From the NCBI GenBank assembly GCA_030594205.1, contig JAUVFR010000006.1:1-64000 (forward strand): 64,000 bases of DNA. The letters run 5' to 3'. This document shows positions 9,427-17,421 of this stretch, piece by piece. This DNA is from Methanobacteriota archaeon (GTDB taxonomy: Archaea; Thermoplasmatota; Thermoplasmata; RBG-16-68-12; JAJISG01). The position numbers and the translations under genes are program-made. The notes beneath the pieces are model-generated. The model was given only the letters and a program-made list of their open reading frames with translations. It was not told where the DNA came from and ran no database searches. The number at the start of each line of letters is the position of its first letter. Positions within the stretch are counted from its first letter, which is position 1.

Positions 9427-10431
9427 CTAGTCCGCCTCCTTTCCCTTCTTGGCCGCAACCGTCTTCTTCTTGCTTGCGGAGGCCTTCTTCTTCGGGGCCT
9501 CCCCCCCGGCGGGTTTCTTCTCGGAGGCCTTCTTGGCGGCGACCTTCTTAGGGGCAGCCTTGGCCTGCTTCGTCTCAGGCGACGGCTTGGTGGGCATCTC
9601 CCCCGGTTCCGCCTTCGAGGGCGCCTCGGGACCGTCCTCCGAGGCCACCTCGGTGGAGTCCAACGCGGGCTCGGGGACCGCCGGTCCCTCGGGCGTGACG
9701 GCGGGCTCTCCTTCGACGGTCGGATCCGCGGCCTTTGGTTCCGCCTCGGGCCCCTCGGGCGTGGCCTCTGTGGGCTCCGCCGGGGCCTCTTCCGTCGGGG
9801 GCGCCTCCTCAGGACCCGAAGGCTCGGCAGGCACCTCAACCGCCACGACCCCGATCTCGTCGGGAAACTTGGCGTTGGGGTCCGTAATCCATACGGTGAC
9901 CCCGATGGTCCCTCGCTTCAATTTGGCCGTGGAGAAGCCCTGGTCGACCCAGAGGTTCTTGGGCTCTCCGTTGTACTTGATATGGCCCGCGTTGAATTTC
10001 TGTGTGCGGTGCCGCTGGCTCGTGAGCTTGCCCGAGAGGCGAATAAGGGCTCCTCTGGCTCCGGACCCCATGATTCGGCGAAGGGTGGAGTGGCCCGCCC
10101 GGCGGAAGTGCCATCCTCGCTCGAGAGCGCTGGCGAGCTTCTCGGCCATGATCTGCGCGTTGATGGCGGGATTGGCTACCTCTTCGACCTCGATCTGGGG
10201 GTTGTCCAGGTCGAAGCCCCGATCCACGTTGTACGTCAGCGCTTTGATGCTCGCGCCCCGACGCCCGATGACGATTCCGGGCCTCTCGGCGAAGAGGGTG
10301 ATTCGGGTTCCCATTGGCGTCCGCTGGATGTCCAGCCCGCCGAAGCCGGCTCGTGCCGTCTCCTGCATGACGTACTCCTTCAGGAGTACTCGCTTGAGGT
10401 TATCCGCCACAATCTTTCGCTCCGATGCCAC
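9427..10431 (-). CDS. rps3: Ribosomal protein uS3 with long low-complexity C-terminal tail
   Basis: KH-domain core (VIGRRGASIKALTYNVD...); GTG start at 10431 overlapping the uL22 stop; Pro/Ala/Glu then Lys-rich tail. Confidence 0.95.
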   Translation of the reverse strand: MASERKIVADNLKRVLLKEYVMQETARAGFGGLDIQRTPMGTRITLFAERPGIVIGRRGASIKALTYNVDRGFDLDNPQIEVEEVANPAINAQIMAEKLASALERGWHFRRAGHSTLRRIMGSGARGALIRLSGKLTSQRHRTQKFNAGHIKYNGEPKNLWVDQGFSTAKLKRGTIGVTVWITDPNAKFPDEIGVVAVEVPAEPSGPEEAPPTEEAPAEPTEATPEGPEAEPKAADPTVEGEPAVTPEGPAVPEPALDSTEVASEDGPEAPSKAEPGEMPTKPSPETKQAKAAPKKVAAKKASEKKPAGGEAPKKKASASKKKTVAAKKGKEAD

Positions 10432-10874
10432 TACTCCACCTCCCTCAGGATGACCTCGACATTCGTCATCTCCTTCATCCACGGGCTGCTCCGCCCGAAC
10501 GCCCGGGCCCGGTAGGACTTCACGGGGCGACCGCTATAGGCAGAGATGTGTTGGATGACCATGTTCTCCGTGTCCAGCCCCTTGTACTCGGCGTTCTCCT
10601 CCGCGCTCTCGAGGAGGCGGAGGATGTGCTGGGCCACCTTCACGGGATAGCCGCCGGGACCTACGCCTACCTGATGGGCGACCTCCTTGTTGTGGCGGCC
10701 ATAGGGAATGGCGCGGCGCTTCGCCATCACCTCTTCGAGAAGTCCCTTCGCCACATCCAGGGGTTGTCTGCGCAGGGCGCGACAGACCTCTCGCGCCTTC
10801 TTGGGCGAGATGGGCAGTTCCCGGCCGTAGGCCTTCGCCGTCGTATCCTCGTCTACGTCCTGGGAATAACCCAT
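10431..10874 (-). CDS. rpl22: Ribosomal protein uL22
   Basis: L22 signature (ELPISPKKAREVCRALRRQPLDVAKGLLEEV). Confidence 0.97.
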   Translation of the reverse strand: MGYSQDVDEDTTAKAYGRELPISPKKAREVCRALRRQPLDVAKGLLEEVMAKRRAIPYGRHNKEVAHQVGVGPGGYPVKVAQHILRLLESAEENAEYKGLDTENMVIQHISAYSGRPVKSYRARAFGRSSPWMKEMTNVEVILREVE

Positions 10875-10883
10875 CGCTCACCC

Positions 10884-11345
10884 CTATTTCAGCGGGAGGA
10901 ACTTGGAGGAACGCGTCGCGCCGACGCCGGGGCCCGAGTGCTTCACCGGCTTCCGCGTCATCGCGAACTCTCCGAGGTAGTGTCCAATCATCTGGGCCCG
11001 AATTTCGAAGGAAACGAACTCCTTCCCGTTGTGAACTGCGACTTTGCGTCCAACGAAGGCGGGGAGAATGGGAATGTCCCGGCGGTGCGTGCGGACCAGC
11101 TCGCCGTCCCCGTCCTGCAGCTTTCGCACGACGACCTGATGCTCCGCGGACAGCTCCCGGCCGTAGGTCCGGCGGACCCGGGCCGGGAGAAGGGGAAGCA
11201 ACTCCCTCAGGCTCATGGCCTGCAGCTCCTCTAGGCTGTGCCCACGGTACGTGAACTCCCGCTTCCGTCGCGCGTCGGCCGCTCCCGCGCGCTTGCGCGC
11301 CCTCCGTCTAGCCGCCTTGGCGGATCCGCTTCCACGCTTCGGCAT
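10884..11345 (-). CDS. rps19: Ribosomal protein uS19
   Basis: FTYRGHSLEELQAMSLRELLPLLPARVRRTYGR...VHNGKEFVSFEI; start placed at 11345. Confidence 0.96.
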   Translation of the reverse strand: MPKRGSGSAKAARRRARKRAGAADARRKREFTYRGHSLEELQAMSLRELLPLLPARVRRTYGRELSAEHQVVVRKLQDGDGELVRTHRRDIPILPAFVGRKVAVHNGKEFVSFEIRAQMIGHYLGEFAMTRKPVKHSGPGVGATRSSKFLPLK

Positions 11346-11347
11346 GG

Positions 11348-12061
11348 CTATACCCTCCTTCCTCTCGCCTTCTTCTTCCGCTTCTGCGGAGAGAGGCGAC
11401 CGACCTTCCGCCCGGGGGGCGCGTTCCGCGAGACCGTGCTCGGCCTCCCCACGTGCTGATGGCTCCCGCCACCATGGGGGTGCGCGACGGCATTCATGGC
11501 CACGCCTCGGACCTTGAAGGCCGCTTTGGCCGTGCTCCGGAACGCATTCACCTTCTTCCCCGCCTTCGCGAAGGGCTTCTCTCGCTGGCCGGACCCGGCT
11601 ACCACGCCGACCTGGGCTCGGCATGCGGGGTCGAGATCCTTGAACTCCCCCGAAGGAAGCTGAATCACGGTCTGGGTGCCGCGAGAGACGACGGCGGCTG
11701 CGGTACCCGCGGCGCGACAGAGTTTCCCGCCATCTCCGGGCTTGAGCTCGATGTTGCAGACGAGGGTGCCCTCAGGGAGGCCGCCAATCTCCACGATATG
11801 CCCCCGCTCGATCTCGCCCGCACCCACGAGTACTTCCTGACCCTCGGCGAGCCCTTCGGGCGCGAGAAGAAGAAACTCGCCCTCCTTGAATCGAACACGG
11901 GCCAAGGGAGCGCTTCGCCCGGGGGCGTGGAGGATCTTGGTCACGAGGCCCGAGCCTTCTCGCAGTGAGGGCAACGAAACGGCACCGGCATGCCGATGGC
12001 TGGGGGATCGGAACGTAGGCGATCCGCGCCCTCTGCGCTGAGCGATGATCTTCTTTCCCAT
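11348..12061 (-). CDS. rpl2: Ribosomal protein uL2
   Basis: MGKKIIAQRRGRGSPTFRSPSHRH...VAMNAVAHPHGGGSHQHVGRP. Confidence 0.98.
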   Translation of the reverse strand: MGKKIIAQRRGRGSPTFRSPSHRHAGAVSLPSLREGSGLVTKILHAPGRSAPLARVRFKEGEFLLLAPEGLAEGQEVLVGAGEIERGHIVEIGGLPEGTLVCNIELKPGDGGKLCRAAGTAAAVVSRGTQTVIQLPSGEFKDLDPACRAQVGVVAGSGQREKPFAKAGKKVNAFRSTAKAAFKVRGVAMNAVAHPHGGGSHQHVGRPSTVSRNAPPGRKVGRLSPQKRKKKARGRRV

Positions 12062-12070
12062 GAAACACCT

Positions 12071-12358
12071 TCAAAACACGCCTATCCGCATGCCGATCTC
12101 CTCTGCCGAGGAGGCGGCTTGCAGCTTGATAATGGCATGTTTTCCGTCTTTCTTCGTATGGGTATTCACCTTTTCTACTTTGGCCTCAAAGAGGGACTCA
12201 AAGGCCTGCCGAATCTCCGTCTTCGTGGCGTCTCGCCGTACCACGAATTCCAGCCGGTTGCCATCCTTGAAGTCCTGGGACGCCGTGCCGGAGAGGTAGT
12301 TGAGGGACTTCTCCGTCACGATGGGATAGAGCAACACGCCGTGGGGGTCTTCGATCAT
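12071..12358 (-). CDS. rpl23: Ribosomal protein uL23
   Basis: L23 signature (YPIVTEKSLNYL...NRLEFVVRRDATKTEIRQAFE). Confidence 0.96.
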   Translation of the reverse strand: MIEDPHGVLLYPIVTEKSLNYLSGTASQDFKDGNRLEFVVRRDATKTEIRQAFESLFEAKVEKVNTHTKKDGKHAIIKLQAASSAEEIGMRIGVF

Positions 12359-13368
12359 GGCCAGTCTCCGAGTTCATCAAGGGCATTCTTGCTGAAGAGG
12401 GTGAGCCTCCCCGGCATGCCGCCGGGGGCGAGGACTTCCGCGTTGATCCCCTGCGGTTCCTGGATTTCCACGCCCGGGAGGTTGGCGAAGGCGCGGCGGC
12501 CCACGGCCTCTCGCGTAAGCACGACCAACGGCCCCTTCGGCCTGCGATAACGCCGCCCCCGCATGGTCCCCCGCCCCGCCCGGACCTTGCGTCCGGACGC
12601 CCGGGCCAGGTCCTCGTCGACCCCGAGCCGTTGGAATAGCTCCAGGGCCTGCGCGGTGTCGGTGAGCTCTTCCACCTTCTCCTCAAGGATGATGGGGAGC
12701 GAGAGATCCTCCGGGAAGAGGTGCCCCCTCCGCCGTACCCAGGCGGGATCTGCCGTGGCGGCGAGAGCGGATGCTCGGGCAAGGCGTCGCTCCTTCTTGT
12801 TCAGTTTCTTCTTCCAGTCTCGATCCGGACGGGGGGGGTGGGCGCGCCGTCCGCCGACGGTGCCCGGGGACTGCGCTCCTCGACCGCCGCGTCCCTTCAA
12901 GCGGGGAACGCGCGACACGCCCCGCCCCTTGCCCCACCCCTCCACGGCGTGGCGGAGGCCAGCCCTAGGCGCCGGTCCGTAAGGCTGCCGACGGTTGGCC
13001 TGGAACGCGCTCACCGCACGCCGAATCGCGTCCGGTCGCACCTCGTGCCCAAAGACGGGTGGCAAGTCGATCGCTTTCACCGGCTTGCCCTTCACGGAGT
13101 AGAGGTATACCTGTCCCCTCCCTCGCTTCGGGCGTCGGGTGGGCTTCTCCTCTCCCTCCTCTCCCTCCTCTCCCTCCTCTTCGAGGACAAGGTACTCCTC
13201 CCCCTTCAACGCCTCGAGGATACGCTTTCGCAGCTCGGGAACCGTGCCGGAGGCGTCCAGATTCAAGGCCTCTGCCCACTCCTGGAGCCGGGCCTTGCGG
13301 GCACGTCGCACATCCTTCGGCTCGATGTCGGGGCGGGCGCGCTCCTCGTCGCTGGCCTTCTTCGCCAC
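12355..13368 (-). CDS. rpl4: Ribosomal protein uL4 with N-terminal SAP-like extension
   Basis: uL4 core (VYLYSVKGKPVKAIDLPPVFGHEVRPDAIRRAVSAFQANRRQPYG); GTG start at 13368; about 80 extra N-terminal residues. Confidence 0.94.
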   Translation of the reverse strand: MAKKASDEERARPDIEPKDVRRARKARLQEWAEALNLDASGTVPELRKRILEALKGEEYLVLEEEGEEGEEGEEKPTRRPKRGRGQVYLYSVKGKPVKAIDLPPVFGHEVRPDAIRRAVSAFQANRRQPYGPAPRAGLRHAVEGWGKGRGVSRVPRLKGRGGRGAQSPGTVGGRRAHPPRPDRDWKKKLNKKERRLARASALAATADPAWVRRRGHLFPEDLSLPIILEEKVEELTDTAQALELFQRLGVDEDLARASGRKVRAGRGTMRGRRYRRPKGPLVVLTREAVGRRAFANLPGVEIQEPQGINAEVLAPGGMPGRLTLFSKNALDELGDWP

Positions 13369-13369
13369 G

Positions 13370-14368
13370 CTAAGCCCCCTGTTTCGACGTGAGGGAGACG
13401 TACGCAAACTCGGGCTCTTCGACGACCTTCGGCTTGCGGGCCCGCATGGGGTCCCGCAGGCGCACGAGACGCTTGGTCGGTCCGGGAACGGAGCCCTTCA
13501 CGATAAGGAAGGCGTTCCGGAGCTCCCCATACCGGAGGAAACCCCCAGCGGGATTGATCTCCGTGGGGTCGTCTCCGATCTTCAGAACGAGCTTGTTGTA
13601 CTCCGTTCGCTGGTGGTACCCCATCTGTCCTGCCTGGGGGACGGTGGGACGGGTGTAGCCCGGTTTGAAGGTTCCCAGGGTCCCGACCCGACGCCGAATC
13701 TTGCTGTCCTTGTGACTTAGGATCTTGATGCCCCAGCGCTGCACGGCCCCCTGGAACCCCTTCGCCTTGGTAACCGCCGCCACGTCCACGAGCCGTCCGT
13801 CCTCGGCGAAGTCGTGGACGGTCACCTCCTTTCCCAATTGCTCCCGAGCGTATGCGAGGCGCTCGGCCACCGTCCCCCCTCCGACCCGGGTCTCCATGAT
13901 GTCGGGAGCCTTCTTCGGAACGCCCGACACCAGGCGCGGTTGGGTGTACGTGAGAACCCGGATCTCGTCGAGGGACTCGGGGTCGAAGCGATCCCAGTCG
14001 GCGGTCGCCTTCCTCTTCGCCACCGGGCGGCGGCGGCCGAGTTCGCGATCGAGGTCGGAGCTCCACACCTCGCCGCGAGCCTGCAACCCCGAGGGACCGT
14101 CCTCGTAGAGGCGGACCGCCCCGACCTTCATCGGCGGCGTCTCCACGACGGTGACGGGGACCTGAATCTCCTGGCCGCTACTGGGGCTGTTGGGATTGAA
14201 GTCGACGAGGAGGACATGGGTCATGCCGGCCTTGTAGCCGGCGAAGGATTGGATGCGAGGGCTTCCGCTGACTTCGGGCCATGAGGCGAAATGGGGGACC
14301 TCCTTGCGGGCCCGTTTCCGCGGCGAATAGGCCATGGACCCGCGGCGGGGCCGGTGGACTTTCGGCAT
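13370..14368 (-). CDS. rpl3: Ribosomal protein uL3
   Basis: MPKVHRPRRGSMAYSPRKRARKEVPHFASWPE; start placed at 14368. Confidence 0.97.
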   Translation of the reverse strand: MPKVHRPRRGSMAYSPRKRARKEVPHFASWPEVSGSPRIQSFAGYKAGMTHVLLVDFNPNSPSSGQEIQVPVTVVETPPMKVGAVRLYEDGPSGLQARGEVWSSDLDRELGRRRPVAKRKATADWDRFDPESLDEIRVLTYTQPRLVSGVPKKAPDIMETRVGGGTVAERLAYAREQLGKEVTVHDFAEDGRLVDVAAVTKAKGFQGAVQRWGIKILSHKDSKIRRRVGTLGTFKPGYTRPTVPQAGQMGYHQRTEYNKLVLKIGDDPTEINPAGGFLRYGELRNAFLIVKGSVPGPTKRLVRLRDPMRARKPKVVEEPEFAYVSLTSKQGA

Positions 14369-14590
14369 GCTTCCTCTGCGCGGGGAGCAGGGCTCCCCGG
14401 CCGGGTCGTGACGCTTCTCGCGGTCCAGAACCCTCGGGCCGCGGTGTTGGGGCGTTCCCTTTCCCAGGGCGTCTGACCCGGCTCGCCCCCGTTTCATGAG
14501 TGGGGTCTATTTAATCGTTGGCGTGTGGGGAGAAGGAGCCCCCGAACCCGGGCGCCAGCGGTTTTCGGCCCTGATAACACTAGCCGAACG

Positions 14591-14598
14591 TTTATATG
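14591..14598 (+). promoter_or_regulatory. Putative archaeal TATA box (TTTATATG)
   Basis: AT-rich box 37 bp upstream of the ATG of the first small GTPase in otherwise GC-rich DNA. Confidence 0.55.
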
Positions 14599-14627
14599 TG
14601 CACCCCTTGGAGGGGGGAACGAGGGTC

Positions 14628-15191
14628 ATGCCGGGCAAGAGGATGAAGATGAAGGTGTGCCTCGTAGGGGAGGCCGCCGTGGGGAAGACCAGCCTCATCC
14701 GCCGGTTCGTTCACGACGACTTCGACGACAAGTACATTCAAACCTTGGGGACCAAGGTCTCCAAGAAAGAGATCGCCCTCGACGTCCCGAAGCACGGGGA
14801 GTTCACCGTGGACATGACCGTCTGGGACATCATGGGACAGAAGGGCTTCCGCGAGCTCCTCAAAGATGCCTACTTTTACGGGGCCAAGGGCATCATCGCA
14901 GGGTGTGACCTCACCCGGAAGGCCACCCTCGACGACCTCGACGACTGGATCGAGGGGGTCTACAGCGTCACCGGTCGGGTGCCCATCGAAATCTTCGCCA
15001 ACAAGGCGGACCTCAAGGAGAAGTGGGAGCTCACCGAGAAGGAGGTGGAGCAGTTCTCCAAGGCCTACGACTCCCCCTACCACTTCACCAGCGCGAAGAC
15101 GGGGGACAGCGTGGAGGAGGCCTTCCGCAACCTTGCCGCGCGGATCGCCTCGGAGCGCCTCGCCGATCGCCCGGCCACGGTCAAGGCCTGA
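14628..15191 (+). CDS. Rab/Ras-like small GTPase (paralogue 1)
   Basis: G1 GEAAVGKTS, switch I TLG, G3 WDIMGQKGFRELL, G4 NKADL, G5 TSAKTG. Confidence 0.93.
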   Translation: MPGKRMKMKVCLVGEAAVGKTSLIRRFVHDDFDDKYIQTLGTKVSKKEIALDVPKHGEFTVDMTVWDIMGQKGFRELLKDAYFYGAKGIIAGCDLTRKATLDDLDDWIEGVYSVTGRVPIEIFANKADLKEKWELTEKEVEQFSKAYDSPYHFTSAKTGDSVEEAFRNLAARIASERLADRPATVKA

Positions 15192-15269
15192 CGGACCCCC
15201 AGAATCTAAAATCACGGGTGATAGGCTCGTGGTGGCTTTTATCTGCTAAGGGACCCAAGCGCAACTGGG

Positions 15270-15806
15270 ATGCCGGTCCTCCTCCCTCCCAAGGAACAGG
15301 TCCTGAAGCTGAAGGTCTGCTTCGTCGGGGAGTTCGCCGTGGGGAAGACCAGCTTGGTCAACCGGTTCGCTCACGACACCTTTCAGGGCCGCTACATGGC
15401 CACCATCGGGGCCAAGATACAGAAGGTGGACCTGAAGGTCGACCAATCCAGGGTCATCATGACGCTCTGGGACATCATGGGAGAAAAGGGCTTCCGCGAG
15501 CTGCTGCGGGAGGCCTATTTCGAGGGGGCGAACGGCCTCGTTGCGGTCTGCGACCTGACGCGTCCGGCCAGCTTGTTGGACTTGGAGGAATGGATCGCCG
15601 CGGTCTATCGCATCGCGGGACGAATCCCCCTCGTCATTGTGGCCAACAAGGCCGACCTAACCGAGCATGCCGTCGTCACAGAGGAGGAGGTCCAGGCGTT
15701 TGCTCGGCGACACGACTGCGAGTCTTACATCACCAGCGCGAAGACCGGAGAGGGCGTCGGTGAGACCTTCCTGGCCATCGGGCGTGGAATGGCCCGACTG
15801 GCGTGA
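15270..15806 (+). CDS. Rab/Ras-like small GTPase (paralogue 2)
   Basis: G1 GEFAVGKTS, G3 WDIMGEKGFRELL, G4 NKADL, G5 TSAKTG; upstream TTTTATC box. Confidence 0.93.
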   Translation: MPVLLPPKEQVLKLKVCFVGEFAVGKTSLVNRFAHDTFQGRYMATIGAKIQKVDLKVDQSRVIMTLWDIMGEKGFRELLREAYFEGANGLVAVCDLTRPASLLDLEEWIAAVYRIAGRIPLVIVANKADLTEHAVVTEEEVQAFARRHDCESYITSAKTGEGVGETFLAIGRGMARLA

Positions 15807-15910
15807 CCCGCGGGGCAACTTGGGGCCCCAGATATCGGGCATGATAACGGAGTCTATAGGGTTTTATAACTCGACCCAAAGTAGCTCAGACTGCGCGTGG
15901 GGCGTGTTCG

Positions 15911-16456
15911 ATGGTCGAGCAAGAGAAGATGAAGGTCAAGATCTGCCTCGTCGGCGAAGGAGCCGTGGGGAAGACCTGTCTCATCCGGCGTTTCGTCCAT
16001 GACGAGTTCGAAGACCGGTACATTTCCACCTTGGGGGCCAAGGTCTCCAAGAGGGAGATTATCGTCGACGGCGCGAACGGCGGTGAGGTGGCCGTGGACA
16101 TGACGATCTGGGACATCATGGGCGAGAAGGGGTTCCGGGAACTGCTCAAGGAAGCCTACTTCCACGGGGCACAAGGCGTCCTGGCCGTCTGCGACCTGAC
16201 ACGCCGGGACACCCTCTATGACCTGCACGATTGGGTCAAGGCGGTCAACAAGGTGACCGGTGACATCCCGGTCCAGTTCCTCGCGAACAAGAAGGACCTC
16301 GCAGACCAGAGAAGCTTCGAGGACAAGGAGATGGAGAGCGTGGCCGCGAAATACAACTCCGCGTTCCTCTCCACCAGCGCCAAGACCGGGGACAATGTGA
16401 GTGAAGCCTTTGAGAAGCTGGCCCGGATGATCGCGAAGCGGCTCGTGCCGCAGTAG
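15911..16456 (+). CDS. Rab/Ras-like small GTPase (paralogue 3)
   Basis: G1 GEGAVGKTC, G3 WDIMGEKGFRELL, G4 NKKDL, G5 TSAKTG; upstream TTTTATAA box. Confidence 0.93.
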   Translation: MVEQEKMKVKICLVGEGAVGKTCLIRRFVHDEFEDRYISTLGAKVSKREIIVDGANGGEVAVDMTIWDIMGEKGFRELLKEAYFHGAQGVLAVCDLTRRDTLYDLHDWVKAVNKVTGDIPVQFLANKKDLADQRSFEDKEMESVAAKYNSAFLSTSAKTGDNVSEAFEKLARMIAKRLVPQ

Positions 16457-16531
16457 CCGCTGGCTGTGATTCCTCCCCCGGCCGAGCCCTCGGCGCTCGC
16501 CTTCAAGTAGCATCTTCCTGATTGAGCGCCC

Positions 16532-16783
16532 GTGCCGACAGGAACGGACAAGGGCCGTCCTACTCTGTCTTCCTCGTTCGGCTTGCTCTCAATCGCCCTC
16601 ATAACATACGGCGCCTCAGCCTTCGTCCTGGCTGCCTCGGCGGGCTCGTTCGCGGCAGTAATCGCGATTGGCGGGGGACCGACCGGAGTCGTCCTTGACC
16701 GACTGGCAAATTCTCTAGGCATTGTTGGCATCGGTCCTCTCGGTGGGGCAGTGGTCCTTCTTGTCCTCTCCTTTCGCGCATGA
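16532..16783 (+). CDS. Small hydrophobic membrane protein
   Basis: 83 aa with hydrophobic segments; its stop overlaps the next start. Confidence 0.5.
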   Translation: MPTGTDKGRPTLSSSFGLLSIALITYGASAFVLAASAGSFAAVIAIGGGPTGVVLDRLANSLGIVGIGPLGGAVVLLVLSFRA

Positions 16784-17301
16784 AGGTGGTCGCGGAGGAT
16801 GCCCCCGGGCACTTTGGGCAAGCCTGGCCCCTCATCCAAGGGGGCTGGATCCTGTCTTGGGTACTAGTCGGAATCGCTTTGGTTCTCGGTGTTCTCCTTA
16901 TCTTCGCAAGAGGTACTCGCTTCGAAGGGGCCCGCGCATCGTTCGGGCTTGCCAGCGGCTTCGCAGCCCTGTCCTTCCTCGCGGCCATCTCAATCCCTGC
17001 TCTCATCAGGACCAAGGCCCGGCAGGACACGGTCTTCTGGGTCCTGATGGTGGCAGTTGCTCTCGGGGCCGTGGGGGTGAGCGGCGAAATGGCCCTCATG
17101 CTCCCACCATTGATCCGGATTCCTTCGTGGATCACCCTAGGAGGTTTCCCGTTGCTGAATTGGAACCTCCCCTTCGGGGCACTCGTTGGGACGAGTGCCC
17201 TTCTCATCAGCCTTTCTTATCGGGTGTTGGCCAGGAAGCAAGAAACCGTTGAACGACGCGGACCGAACGCGACCCACCTATCGGCACCACGACGACCCTA
17301 G
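16780..17301 (+). CDS. Multi-pass membrane protein of unknown function
   Basis: 173 aa with several predicted TM segments; coupled to the upstream ORF. Confidence 0.65.
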   Translation: MKVVAEDAPGHFGQAWPLIQGGWILSWVLVGIALVLGVLLIFARGTRFEGARASFGLASGFAALSFLAAISIPALIRTKARQDTVFWVLMVAVALGAVGVSGEMALMLPPLIRIPSWITLGGFPLLNWNLPFGALVGTSALLISLSYRVLARKQETVERRGPNATHLSAPRRP

Positions 17302-17421
17302 AGGCGTGGTGCGCTGAATCTCGTCCCCCGTGGACGAACCCAGCGGCCCTCCCGATTCTCTGGGAGAAGGTTTAATATGAAAGCGGAAGTATTTTCCACT
17401 GTTCAGACGGGATGACGCTCG

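Noticed and set aside
8665-10515. 616-aa plus-strand ORF over rpp29-uS3
   Set aside because: Antisense to well-supported ribosomal genes.
13139-13190. CTCCCTCCT short tandem repeat as a possible repeat element
   Set aside because: It encodes the Glu/Gly-rich linker of uL4 (EEEGEEGEEGEE); ordinary low-complexity coding sequence.
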